From Candidatus Sphingomonas phytovorans (GTDB taxonomy: Bacteria; Pseudomonadota; Alphaproteobacteria; Sphingomonadales; Sphingomonadaceae): DNA of 64,000 nt. The stretch covers positions 498,501 to 562,500 of the forward strand of contig CP119314.1 in the NCBI GenBank assembly GCA_029202385.1. The letters run 5' to 3'. Made by a program: the position numbers and the translations under genes. Under the pieces are notes generated by a model that did no database searches, was not told the DNA's origin, and worked only from the letters and a program-made list of their open reading frames with translations. Below, one piece after another: positions 36,918 to 43,997 of the stretch. The first letter of the stretch is position 1; each line of letters begins with the position of its first letter.

Positions 36918-37155
36918 CGCTTAGAGGCTCCTCGGGAGGCAGGATGGTGACGCTGACGCCCATCTGCGAAATCTGGGCCGGGTTGGCCGCAGGGCCGCGC
37001 TTCCGGGTCTCGCCATTGGCGTCGCCGGATGCGGTGTCGCGCAGCCGGCCCATCATCCGCCGCGCGTCGCCCTGGTCGTAGCTGCCGGTGCCCAGCGCGT
37101 TCGCGTCGACCGCGACCAGCTGTTCCTCGGCCTGGAGGCGCGGGAGCATCTTCAC
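36910..37155 (-). CDS. small tail-assembly protein (second chaperone position)
   Basis: An 81-residue polar protein between the tail-assembly chaperone and tape measure, where lambda has gpT. It starts at a GTG coupled to the upstream stop by GTGA, so here the second product is made by restart rather than visibly by ribosomal frameshift. N-terminus MKMLPRLQAEEQLVAVDANALGTG. No domain recognised. Confidence 0.6.
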   Translation of the reverse strand: MKMLPRLQAEEQLVAVDANALGTGSYDQGDARRMMGRLRDTASGDANGETRKRGPAANPAQISQMGVSVTILPPEEPLSGA

Positions 37156-37613
37156 GTACGCGCGAACCAGTGCCGCAGGCGCTTCAGCCAGCCACCATTG
37201 TCCTGTGCCGCCGTAGAAGCGCTGAAGCCGGGGAATAAGGTCTCCCCAGTCGGCAGGCCGCCCATCGCCCTCGCCATCGCTCCTGCTACGCCGAGCCTGT
37301 TGCGCAGCAGGAGACCGGTAAAAACATCCACGATCGCCATCTGATGCGTGCCGGTGAGGCGCGCGAACACCTCATCGGGGACATCGACGATCGCGGCGCG
37401 CGCGACACGCTGGATCAGTTCGGCATATTCCGCGCTGTCGTCGGCGTCGTCACTGGCCGCGAGGCGTTCGATCTGGCGGCCCCAGATGCCGAAGCGATGC
37501 GAATCAAGCACCGACAATTCGTCGGCGCTCAATATCTCGAAGCGTCGGCCATCAATGTCGATCGCCTGCCGGACGATCAGCGTGGCCAGGTCAAGCAAGG
37601 GCGCGTCGGCCAT
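37152..37613 (-). CDS. tail assembly chaperone-like protein
   Basis: A 153-residue helical protein between the tail tube and tape measure genes, the position of gpG-type tail assembly chaperones. The text is Leu/Ala-rich with RRFEILSADELSVLDSHRFGIWGRQIERLA. Assignment rests on position and composition. Its stop overlaps the next GTG. Confidence 0.6.
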   Translation of the reverse strand: MADAPLLDLATLIVRQAIDIDGRRFEILSADELSVLDSHRFGIWGRQIERLAASDDADDSAEYAELIQRVARAAIVDVPDEVFARLTGTHQMAIVDVFTGLLLRNRLGVAGAMARAMGGLPTGETLFPGFSASTAAQDNGGWLKRLRHWFART

Positions 37614-37641
37614 GGGAATTCCTGCATGTTGGGAAAGAAGG

Positions 37642-37660
37642 GGCCGGGCATCGCCCGGCC
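37642..37660 (-). terminator. hairpin after the tail tube gene
   Basis: GGCCGGGC-GAT-GCCCGGCC (8-bp stem, 3-nt loop, read on the minus strand) follows the tail tube stop and is succeeded by CCTTCTTTCCC. A plausible partial terminator that would favour tail tube mRNA over the downstream genes. Confidence 0.55.
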
Positions 37661-37666
37661 GATAGG

Positions 37667-38272
37667 TTAGGCCAGCGGCGCCTGGTGCTGCATGATCAGC
37701 CGCCCGAACCGTTCGTCAGCGCTGGTCGCTGCGCCATATTCGAGCGCGTCGAACACCAGCTGAAGGCCCGCCGGCACACCCTTGCGATAGGCCGGATTGG
37801 GATTGGCGGACTGGTAGCAACGCGGGACTTCATATTGCGCCGCGTAGGTGGCGCCGTAAGCTGACTTCGTGCCGCGAACGAGCAGCGCATAGGTCTTGAC
37901 GTCTTCCCCGCGCGACAGGCCCAGCTTCTTGAAGCCGGCCGTGCCGACACCCGCCGCCGTCGCGCTCACCGTCGCGCCGTTCAACGCCAGCGTATAGGCC
38001 TCAAGCGTCAGGTCCCAGAGCGTCAGCGTGAGGGTCAGGTCCTCTTCGGTCCGGAATGCCTTGACCGCGCCGACCGTGCCGGCCGGGCGAACCTTCTGGA
38101 TCGTCTGGCTGTGCATGACCGACACGCCATCGTCCGAATAGTTGCGGTCGCCATTCGCGCCGACCATCGTCCAGGGGCCGGCTGGGGCGGCGGTGATGAG
38201 CGGAAAGGCGGTGCCGATCGGCGCGACCCAGGCCGTCAGCGGCCCTGCGATAATCTCCAATGGTTCCTGCAT
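37667..38272 (-). CDS. major tail tube protein
   Basis: A 201-residue protein at the major tail protein position (after connector/terminator genes, before the chaperone). N-terminus MQEPLEIIAGPLTAWVAPIGTAFPLITAAPAGPW and the central FRTEEDLTLTLTLWDLTLEAYTLALNGATV fit a beta-sandwich tail tube fold. Followed by a hairpin terminator, consistent with the need for high expression. No sheath gene follows, so the tail is non-contractile. Confidence 0.75.
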   Translation of the reverse strand: MQEPLEIIAGPLTAWVAPIGTAFPLITAAPAGPWTMVGANGDRNYSDDGVSVMHSQTIQKVRPAGTVGAVKAFRTEEDLTLTLTLWDLTLEAYTLALNGATVSATAAGVGTAGFKKLGLSRGEDVKTYALLVRGTKSAYGATYAAQYEVPRCYQSANPNPAYRKGVPAGLQLVFDALEYGAATSADERFGRLIMQHQAPLA

Positions 38273-38273
38273 C

Positions 38274-38690
38274 TCAAACCTCCTTCAGTGCGTGTAAAAA
38301 CTGGAAAGACTGCCAGGCGCGGGGCCAGTCGGTCACCGGCTCGCGCCCGGTCAGGAAGCCGCCCGCGCTCTGCGCCCAGTGGATCAGCACCCCGGCCGAG
38401 ACGACGCGGTCGATCCGGCGCAGCACCGCCGCCGCCGCGCCGCACAGATCGGACGCCTCGCGCACCGTCGCGCCATAGGCGAACAGGTCGAGCCGCTGGG
38501 TGTCCGCCTCGACATAGCTGGCGCCTGTCATCGAAAAGCCGCCCGATGGCTTCAGCACGATCACGCGTCGCGGCATGTGCTGCGTCTCGCCGGGCGGCAG
38601 CTCACCGCCGAACACGCGCGCGCCGACAATCGCCGCAATGCCGGCATCGGCCGCGAGCAGGGCAGCGACGGCACCGACCAGATCAGCCAT
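38274..38690 (-). CDS. tail terminator-like protein (DUF3168-like)
   Basis: A 138-residue protein starting [51 protein letters not shown]. The pattern of an N-terminal helix followed by a strand set with VEADTQRLDLFAYGATVREASDL is that of DUF3168/tail-completion proteins that cap the tube. Overlaps the HK97-gp10-like gene by 8 bases and ends 2 bases before the tail tube gene. Confidence 0.7.
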   Translation of the reverse strand: MADLVGAVAALLAADAGIAAIVGARVFGGELPPGETQHMPRRVIVLKPSGGFSMTGASYVEADTQRLDLFAYGATVREASDLCGAAAAVLRRIDRVVSAGVLIHWAQSAGGFLTGREPVTDWPRAWQSFQFLHALKEV

Positions 38691-39201
38691 TGGTGCCCCC
38701 CTCGGCCGAGGGAGCGAGCTTGTCATAGGCAACCCGAATACGGTCGCTCAGCGTGGGATAGAGCTTGTCGGCCGCCGGGCGCAGATAAGGATGGGCTGGT
38801 ATGACGATTTCGTGCGGTTTGGTTCGGGGGAGGCCGGCCGCCTTCGGATCGTCGTTGGAGACGAACTTGGCCATGCCATCCGAACCGATGAAATAGGCCG
38901 TCCCGCCCGGATGCTGGATCGTGCCGCCTACCTCGATCATCAGTGCATAGACGACGTCGCGAACGCCCCAGGTGCCGGTGACGCCGGCCTCTACCGGAAC
39001 GGCATAGTCGACCACGTCGATCCCGCCCTCTAGAACGGTGGTGCGGTTCTGCCAGGGATGGTTGCTCTTCGCCTCGACGACGCAGGCGCCCATCGTCGCG
39101 TTGACCCCGCGAATCTGCGCCTTGCGCAACCGCTCCTTCACCGCATCACCGGTCCAGGTGAGCGAGCCCTTGCCGCTCGATCCGAAGCTGTTGCCGGCCA
39201 T
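38683..39201 (-). CDS. head-tail joining protein (HK97 gp10-like)
   Basis: A 172-residue protein with the HK97 gp10-like core VKERLRKAQIRGVNATMGACVVEAKSNHPWQNRTTVLEGGI followed by strands and PAHPYLRPAADKLYPTLSDRIRVAYDKL, the family's C-terminal helix. Coupled to the upstream gene by TGATG. Located in the connector block between capsid and tail tube as expected. Confidence 0.75.
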   Translation of the reverse strand: MAGNSFGSSGKGSLTWTGDAVKERLRKAQIRGVNATMGACVVEAKSNHPWQNRTTVLEGGIDVVDYAVPVEAGVTGTWGVRDVVYALMIEVGGTIQHPGGTAYFIGSDGMAKFVSNDDPKAAGLPRTKPHEIVIPAHPYLRPAADKLYPTLSDRIRVAYDKLAPSAEGGTNG

Positions 39202-39548
39202 CAGCCGATCCTCACCAGGTCGGCTTCGAGATGGTTGTGCTTGAACTGCACCGGCCCCTCGACCTTCAGCCGCCCGGGGAACAACACGGCGCCCTGGCGA
39301 TCGGTGATCGCAACCAGCTGGTCGTTCTCGGCGACATCGGCGCCCAGGGCGAACATCGCCCGGACGCCCTCGATCTGTGCCGTCTTGCTGCCGTCGATCA
39401 GCACGGATGCATTCGGCGACCAGGCGAAGCAGGCCAGCGGCGCGCCGATCGGCTGGAAATCGGCCGCGACCGGCTGGCCCCAGGTGTCGGTGGCGACGGC
39501 CTGGTTGCGCTCCACCTGGGCGCGCATGGTGAGGCGGGCGGCGATCAT
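39201..39548 (-). CDS. head-tail connector protein (head closure position)
   Basis: A 115-residue protein (MIAARLTMRAQVERNQAVATDTWGQPVAADF...) in the head-closure position. Segments DTWGQPVAADFQPIGAPLACFAW and QLVAITDRQGAVLFPGRLKV resemble small beta-barrel stopper proteins of the SPP1 gp16/HK97 gp7 type. Joined to both neighbours by ATGA and TGATG overlaps. Function inferred from place. Confidence 0.55.
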   Translation of the reverse strand: MIAARLTMRAQVERNQAVATDTWGQPVAADFQPIGAPLACFAWSPNASVLIDGSKTAQIEGVRAMFALGADVAENDQLVAITDRQGAVLFPGRLKVEGPVQFKHNHLEADLVRIG

Positions 39549-39919
39549 GCGGCACGCTCCGCATTCATCCAGTCGAAGAACCGGGAAGGGCCGCAGGTGC
39601 AACGCCAGCCATTGGCGCGCAGGGTCAGGATCAGTCGCTTCGCCTCGGCGCGCCTGAAAAAGTATCGGTTCCAGCACCAGTTGCCGACCCATGACCGGGA
39701 CTGGACAACCGCGAATTCCTTCCGGTGGATGCGAACCTTTACCGGGAATTGCACCCGGTCGGTTGCCCCCAGTTCGCTGAAGGTGAAACCCTCGAACGAA
39801 GGCGCCTCAAGTTCGGCATCCCCGAGCCATACGGCGGACACCATGGCAGTCCGGCCGGCGAAGTCGCCATTGTCCGGATCGTTACAGGCGAAGTCGATGG
39901 CGACCAGCCGCGCGCTCAT
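39545..39919 (-). CDS. hypothetical phage protein in connector block
   Basis: A 124-residue protein beginning MSARLVAIDFACNDPDNGDFAGRTAMVSAVWLGD; its C-terminal third is Arg/Trp-rich with a CTCGPSRFFDW Cys pair. It is coupled to the upstream small gene by ATGA and to the downstream connector by ATGA. I do not recognise the family; a minor structural or DNA-contacting role is possible. Confidence 0.6.
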   Translation of the reverse strand: MSARLVAIDFACNDPDNGDFAGRTAMVSAVWLGDAELEAPSFEGFTFSELGATDRVQFPVKVRIHRKEFAVVQSRSWVGNWCWNRYFFRRAEAKRLILTLRANGWRCTCGPSRFFDWMNAERAA

Positions 39920-40101
39920 GTCAGCACGCCCTCGCCCGAGGCGGCAACGGCCACCCAAAGGAAAGCGGTCTCGAAATGCGTTCGCGCCACTGCGGCCGAA
40001 CGATGATCCACGCCTTCGAGCGCGCTGAGCCCATCAAGCAGAGCCTTCACCGAGGCCATCGCTACGCCAGTCTTGTCCAGGGTTTCGTTCTGTGTGGTCA
40101 C
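39916..40101 (-). CDS. Acb2/Tad1-like hairpin protein (candidate anti-CBASS sponge)
   Basis: A 61-residue helical protein started by GTG in a GTGA overlap. The C-terminal half HRSAAVARTHFETAFLWVAVA resembles the helical hairpin of Acb2/Tad1-family proteins, which often read AxTHLExAFMWAxxA and sequester cyclic nucleotides made by CBASS or Thoeris defences. These small genes commonly lie within phage structural operons, as here. The match is from memory of the family pattern over about 20 residues, so it is a hypothesis; an alternative is a small connector accessory. Confidence 0.45.
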   Translation of the reverse strand: MTTQNETLDKTGVAMASVKALLDGLSALEGVDHRSAAVARTHFETAFLWVAVAASGEGVLT

Positions 40102-40679
40102 GCCATCACCATCGCGCCGCCACGGGCGGCTTCCAGGCTCTTGAAGATGCCCTCGCGATCGGCGACCGGATCGCCGCTCAGCGTGATTTGATAGTCGCCG
40201 GCCTTCTCGCTCTTCAGCCCGCCGCGATAGGACAGGTCGAGCTGGATCAGCTTGATGGTCGCCTCGTCGCGCGCGGCCTGGTCGCCGGCATCGCCGATCG
40301 GCGTGAAGGTGACGCGCACCAGCGGCGCCCAATAGTCGCGGCCGTTCGGTCCGCCGACAAGCCGCTGGAGCGTCAGGCCGCCGTGCATGACGCGGAAATC
40401 CCCGGTCGCCAGCACGACATCGTTCGCCGCGTCGCCGCTGTTCGACGGGTCGGTTTCGACAATCGCCAGCTGGGCGGCTGTGTCGATCGGCCGCGCCATC
40501 TTCAGCGTGCGGCGAAAACGGGAATCGGGGTCGGTTGGGTCGCCCAGTTCCACTTCACGAGAACCGACCGGGCCGAGGCGCGCCGCCAGCTCGGCCGCGA
40601 TCCCGTCGATCATTGCCTGCAACTCGCTGTCGGACAGATCGCTGCCCGCGCGTTCCCTGACCCGGTCGATAAGCGCCAT
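40098..40679 (-). CDS. head-tail connector (adaptor-position) protein
   Basis: A 193-residue protein (MALIDRVRERAGSDLSDSELQAMIDGIAAELAARLG...) whose N-terminal helices resemble the gp6/gp15-type adaptor that binds the portal in HK97-like phages, with an extra C-terminal beta-rich half (LIQLDLSYRGGLKSEKAGDYQITLSG). Follows the polyproline protein by 3 bases. Assigned by position and helical N-terminus. Confidence 0.65.
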   Translation of the reverse strand: MALIDRVRERAGSDLSDSELQAMIDGIAAELAARLGPVGSREVELGDPTDPDSRFRRTLKMARPIDTAAQLAIVETDPSNSGDAANDVVLATGDFRVMHGGLTLQRLVGGPNGRDYWAPLVRVTFTPIGDAGDQAARDEATIKLIQLDLSYRGGLKSEKAGDYQITLSGDPVADREGIFKSLEAARGGAMVMA

Positions 40680-40682
40680 GGC

Positions 40683-41081
40683 TTAGCTCTGCGCCTTAGG
40701 TGCAGCGTCGCCGGCACCGTCGCCCTTGTTCTCGCCTGCCTTCGCTTCCTTGTTGGCGGGAGTGACCCTTTCCTTGGTTTCGACTGGCTTCACGGGTTTA
40801 GTTCCTTTTGCGGGCTCGGGCTCGGGTGCTGGCGGCGGTGGAGGTGGCGGCGGAGGCGGAGGCGGAGGCGGGGGTGGCGGGGGTGGCGCAAGGTCGGCCG
40901 GGTGCGTCTCGCTGTCCGGGGCATCGCCAAGCGTCCCGTCGACCAGGCCGAACCGTTCAACCGCGGAGTCCGGGATTTCGTCGCCAGGGGACGCATAGAG
41001 CGTGGCCGCTCGGGGGTCGCCTTCGAGCACCAGGGCGGCGAGGTTCGCCGTCAGGTACAGGCGCGCTGTTGCCTTCATCAT
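40683..41081 (-). CDS. head-region protein with a 19-proline tract
   Basis: A 132-residue protein after GAGGAGAACAGCG. Residues 1-60 (MMKATARLYLTANLAALVLEGDPRAATLYASPGDEIPDSAVERFGLVDG) form a small domain found in phage head clusters; then comes an uninterrupted run of 19 Pro codons (using all four synonyms) and a Lys/Glu/Ala/Pro tail. Translation of the Pro run would need EF-P. The tail might project from the capsid as a flexible decoration, which is inference. Confidence 0.65.
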   Translation of the reverse strand: MMKATARLYLTANLAALVLEGDPRAATLYASPGDEIPDSAVERFGLVDGTLGDAPDSETHPADLAPPPPPPPPPPPPPPPPPPPAPEPEPAKGTKPVKPVETKERVTPANKEAKAGENKGDGAGDAAPKAQS

Positions 41082-41092
41082 CGCTGTTCTCC

Positions 41093-41641
41093 TCAGTTGG
41101 TTTCGTAGAAGTCGACGATCACGGCGGTGCCGTTGAGCGCCGAGGCGAGCGTCACCGTGTTGGTCTCCAGCACGGTCGCGGAGACGGTCACGGTCGGGGC
41201 GGTCGCCTCGCGCGCGCCGGCCAGATAGGCGGCGATCACCGTGTTGCGGCTGAGCCTGACCGGGAGGCCGAGCTTCGCGGCCAGGCCGATCCGGACACGC
41301 TCGGTATTGGCGACGGCATATTTGGGCAGCGTCACCTTGGTGACTGTCCTGAATGCCTTGCTGCCGGCCACGACATTCGCCGCGTTGAGCGCGATCGTCT
41401 CGCTGATCGCCGCGCCGCCCGCATTGGTGCCCTCGATCACGACATTGCCCGTCACATTGGCGTCGCTGCCCTTGACCGTCAGGCCGCGCGGCACGTCCGG
41501 TTGGCCGGCCAGCACCGTGACGACGGTAGGATTGACCGCGTCGAGGGCGTTATCCGCCAGCACGGCGGCATTGCCGCCCAGTGCGACGTTGCCGAACTCG
41601 GCGGTGCGAACCCGGACCTGTCCGCCTTTCATCTTGCCCAT
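41093..41641 (-). CDS. capsid-adjacent structural protein
   Basis: A 182-residue Val/Thr/Ala-rich beta protein (MGKMKGGQVRVRTAEFGNVALGG...) after GAAAGGAGCTTCAAC. Position directly after the major capsid gene and its terminator-like hairpins suggests a decoration or head-fibre protein. Internal text GLTVKGSDANVTGNVVIEGTNAGGAAISETIAL is typical of a repetitive beta structure. No named family. Confidence 0.6.
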   Translation of the reverse strand: MGKMKGGQVRVRTAEFGNVALGGNAAVLADNALDAVNPTVVTVLAGQPDVPRGLTVKGSDANVTGNVVIEGTNAGGAAISETIALNAANVVAGSKAFRTVTKVTLPKYAVANTERVRIGLAAKLGLPVRLSRNTVIAAYLAGAREATAPTVTVSATVLETNTVTLASALNGTAVIVDFYETN

Positions 41642-41663
41642 GTTGAAGCTCCTTTCGGAAAAG

Positions 41664-41721
41664 CGGCCCGCGCCGATACGCCGCGCGGGCCGACCCCCAC
41701 TCACCGGCCGCGCACGGCCGG
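41664..41721 (-). terminator. two hairpins after the major capsid gene
   Basis: On the minus strand after the capsid stop (41729), CCGGCCG-TGCG-CGGCCGG (41704-41721) is followed by a 10-bp stem CGGCCCGCGC / GCGCGGGCCG (41664-41692). Neither is followed by a clear T run. They may reduce read-through from capsid or protect its mRNA. Confidence 0.5.
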
Positions 41722-41728
41722 ATCACGA

Positions 41729-43042
41729 TCACACGTCCGGAATGCCGGTGACTTCGCTGAACGCGGTCGGGCGGAACCACACCAGCGCGACGCGGAAGGT
41801 GCCGCGCACGGTGCGCTTCCCCTCGACAAACTGGGTGCCGACAAAGCCGAGCTGGATGTCCACGCCCTGCCGTTCGAAGGCCGAGACGTAGGGCGGCAGG
41901 AACGAGCCGGTATAACCGCGCCCCTGGACGTCGGCGTCCTCCTGGGCGACCGGCAGACCCCACAGTCGATCCGGCCCGGAATCGGTAGGGGAGCCCAGAA
42001 TGTAGACCCCATCCGCCGTTCGGGTGAGGCGAATATTCTGCCAGTCAGTGGGGTGAATGAGGTGGTGGGTCGGGATCGCGCGGCCGATCCGCCTGATATT
42101 GGTCATCGCTTTGAAGAAGGCGTCCATGGTCGGCCCGGCACCGACTGCCTGGGACTGGATGCCGGGGACGTTCTTCAGGCCGCGCAGGTTCGGATCGCTG
42201 CCGTCGCCGATGAGGCTCTGGCCGTCGAACCTCTGGCGCAAGCCGAAGGTCACGCGGGTGTCGATATAGCCGTTCATCGACGGCGCGTCCTGCAACTGCT
42301 CGTCCGTGACTGGCAGGCTATCGGTGATCTTCTGGACGGGCGAGGTGCGCTCGGTGAACACAAACGCGCTCTCTGCGAAGGTCGCGCCCTCGGCCCGTTC
42401 GGCCGCGCCGTGCGCGCGCGTCGTCTCCTCCATGTACTTGTAGGCGGCCTGATCGGTCTGGAACATCGGGATGATGTCGAGCACCTGGATCGGGCGGGTA
42501 GCAGCTTCGACGAAACCGGGCGCGCGGATAACCTCGGGCGCATAGCCCGCACCGCGCGACATCAGCGCCTTGCTGCCGAGCGTTTCGAAGGACGCCCCCT
42601 TGGCAAGCACATCGGACGGCCATACTTCGTCAAAGCTGAAGCTGACGCCGCCGTTCGCGCCGTCCTTTACCCAGGACTGATAACTCTTTTCCTCGGCGAC
42701 CCGAGTGCCCAGAGACTTGATTTCGGCGCGGCGATCGTCGCCCTTGCTGCCCGGCATCGGCGGTCGGCGCACACCCTTCTCGCGGTCGGCATGGCTCTTC
42801 GCGGCGTGCTCTGCGGCTTCGAGCGTCTCGGCGTGCTGCGCCAGTTCGTCGCACTCGGCATTCATCGCCTTGACCTTCTCGGCCACGGCGATCGAGCCCT
42901 TCACGTTGGTGCCGAGGGAGGTCACCTTGTTGAAGTCGTAGCCACCGGCGACCTTGGCCTCTTCAAAGACCTTGCCCAGCTCGTCCTGCTTCGCGCCGAG
43001 CTTTTCGCGCGCCTCCTTCAACGTCAAATTCGCAACCGACAT
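41729..43042 (-). CDS. HK97-fold major capsid protein
   Basis: A 437-residue HK97-type capsid. The N-terminal ~120 residues (MSVANLTLKEAREKLGAKQDELGKVFEEAKVAGGYDF...) form a coiled-coil delta/scaffold domain expected to be removed by the prohead protease; the core begins around SYQSWVKDG and includes the E-loop/P-domain text MFQTDQAAYKYMEETTRAHGAAERAEGA, PVTDEQLQDAPSMNGYIDTRV and THHLIHPTDWQNIRLTRTADGVYIL. The ATG at 43042 (GGAGTGCAGGCT upstream) replaces a longer frame from 43099. A 22-bp palindrome lies about 85 bases upstream. Confidence 0.9.
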   Translation of the reverse strand: MSVANLTLKEAREKLGAKQDELGKVFEEAKVAGGYDFNKVTSLGTNVKGSIAVAEKVKAMNAECDELAQHAETLEAAEHAAKSHADREKGVRRPPMPGSKGDDRRAEIKSLGTRVAEEKSYQSWVKDGANGGVSFSFDEVWPSDVLAKGASFETLGSKALMSRGAGYAPEVIRAPGFVEAATRPIQVLDIIPMFQTDQAAYKYMEETTRAHGAAERAEGATFAESAFVFTERTSPVQKITDSLPVTDEQLQDAPSMNGYIDTRVTFGLRQRFDGQSLIGDGSDPNLRGLKNVPGIQSQAVGAGPTMDAFFKAMTNIRRIGRAIPTHHLIHPTDWQNIRLTRTADGVYILGSPTDSGPDRLWGLPVAQEDADVQGRGYTGSFLPPYVSAFERQGVDIQLGFVGTQFVEGKRTVRGTFRVALVWFRPTAFSEVTGIPDV

Positions 43043-43124
43043 AGCCTGCACTCCATGGAAAACCGGGCGGCTCCATGAGTGCGGAGCCGAGGTGTCCATG
43101 TGGCAGGCGCGGGCACGGCCTATC

Positions 43125-43146
43125 GCCCCGGAACGCGTTCCGGGGC
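43125..43146. repeat. 22-bp perfect palindrome, copy 2 (upstream of capsid)
   Basis: Two GCCCCGGAACG half-sites meet head to head (centre CG) with no spacer. An identical 22-bp copy lies at 50943-50964. This one sits after the terminator at 43220-43252 and before the capsid gene, so it may be a regulatory site of a separate capsid transcript. Confidence 0.7.
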
Positions 43147-43219
43147 AGGCGGTATCGAGATGGGGGAGGCGCCGCGATCGGCGCGGGCTGGTCTAACCGA
43201 GACGGTCAGGAAAACACAA

Positions 43220-43252
43220 CCGCCCGCGCGCAGGACGGTTGCGCGCGGGCGG
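43220..43252 (-). terminator. rho-independent-type terminator after prohead protease
   Basis: Read on the minus strand, CCGCCCGCGCGC-AACCGTCCT-GCGCGCGGGCGG makes a perfect 12-bp stem followed by TTGTGTTTTCC. It lies 26 bases after the protease stop. This is the best terminator in the prophage and divides packaging genes from the capsid gene. Confidence 0.75.
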
Positions 43253-43277
43253 CAGGAACGGCGGGACGGCCGGTCGC

Positions 43278-43994
43278 CTAAGCGGCGAGATGGCGGCGCG
43301 ACTGGTGGCGCAGATAGCCGGCGAGCAGCGTATCGACCTTGGTGGCGTCGGCCCCGATCGCGGCGGCCGCCGCCTCAAGGCCCTTGCCCAGCGACCCATG
43401 GATTTCCGTCAGCTGCTTCAGCCCGGTGGCGGAAAGCTGAGAAGGGTCCTCGCCCAGGGCGGTCGCCAGTTCGCCCAGGCTCGCGATCAGCGGAGCGAAA
43501 TGCGCGTCCTTCAGCTCGGCGCTCTTGATCGAAATCGTGCGCGTCCCGGCGCCCGCGCCCCGGATGACCGGCGACACCTCGTGAACGTCCGTTTGCTTGA
43601 TGACGCGAACCTTTCTCGTCCGGTCGATATAGCGGAAGTCCCAGTCCATGACCTCGTAGCCGTAGGACCATTCCTGCACCGGCTCGCCCGTCGCCAGGTC
43701 GAACTTCAACGTCTCGTGCCAGTCGCGGCCGACCTGCGTGGCGAGGTTAAGGTTCAACTCTGCAAGCGCGCGGTCGCCGTCTTCATATACCCGCGCCTTG
43801 CCGAACGGCATCTTGCCGCGATTATGCGCGACGATCATGGGCGCCCATTGCGAGCCGCCGGCCTTCCACGAGAACGCCCCGGCCTGATAGGTGTCGTCGT
43901 CGCTGTCGATCGCGGAAAGCGTGGCGAGAAGCGCCAGGCCCTTGCCGGCCTCGTCCATCTCCACAATCGTCATCGCCTTGGTCTGGATGGTCAT
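43278..43994 (-). CDS. HK97-type prohead protease
   Basis: A 238-residue serine protease (U35/herpesvirus-like fold) that cleaves capsid delta domains during maturation. The catalytic pair is visible as His in IVAHNRGKMPFGKA (about residue 56) and Ser in QEWSYGYEVMDW (about 111). The remainder includes VHEVSPVIRGAGAGTRTISIKSAE, the family motif after the catalytic core, and a helical C-terminal extension. It lies directly after the portal gene and before capsid, the classical HK97 order. Confidence 0.88.
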   Translation of the reverse strand: MTIQTKAMTIVEMDEAGKGLALLATLSAIDSDDDTYQAGAFSWKAGGSQWAPMIVAHNRGKMPFGKARVYEDGDRALAELNLNLATQVGRDWHETLKFDLATGEPVQEWSYGYEVMDWDFRYIDRTRKVRVIKQTDVHEVSPVIRGAGAGTRTISIKSAELKDAHFAPLIASLGELATALGEDPSQLSATGLKQLTEIHGSLGKGLEAAAAAIGADATKVDTLLAGYLRHQSRRHLAA

Positions 43995-43997
43995 GTC

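Noticed and set aside
40808..43078. Long plus-strand open frame of 756 codons over the capsid and connector genes
   Set aside because: It is a GC-rich antisense frame opposite recognisable capsid, structural and polyproline proteins; its Arg/Gly/Ala-rich translation shows no domain.
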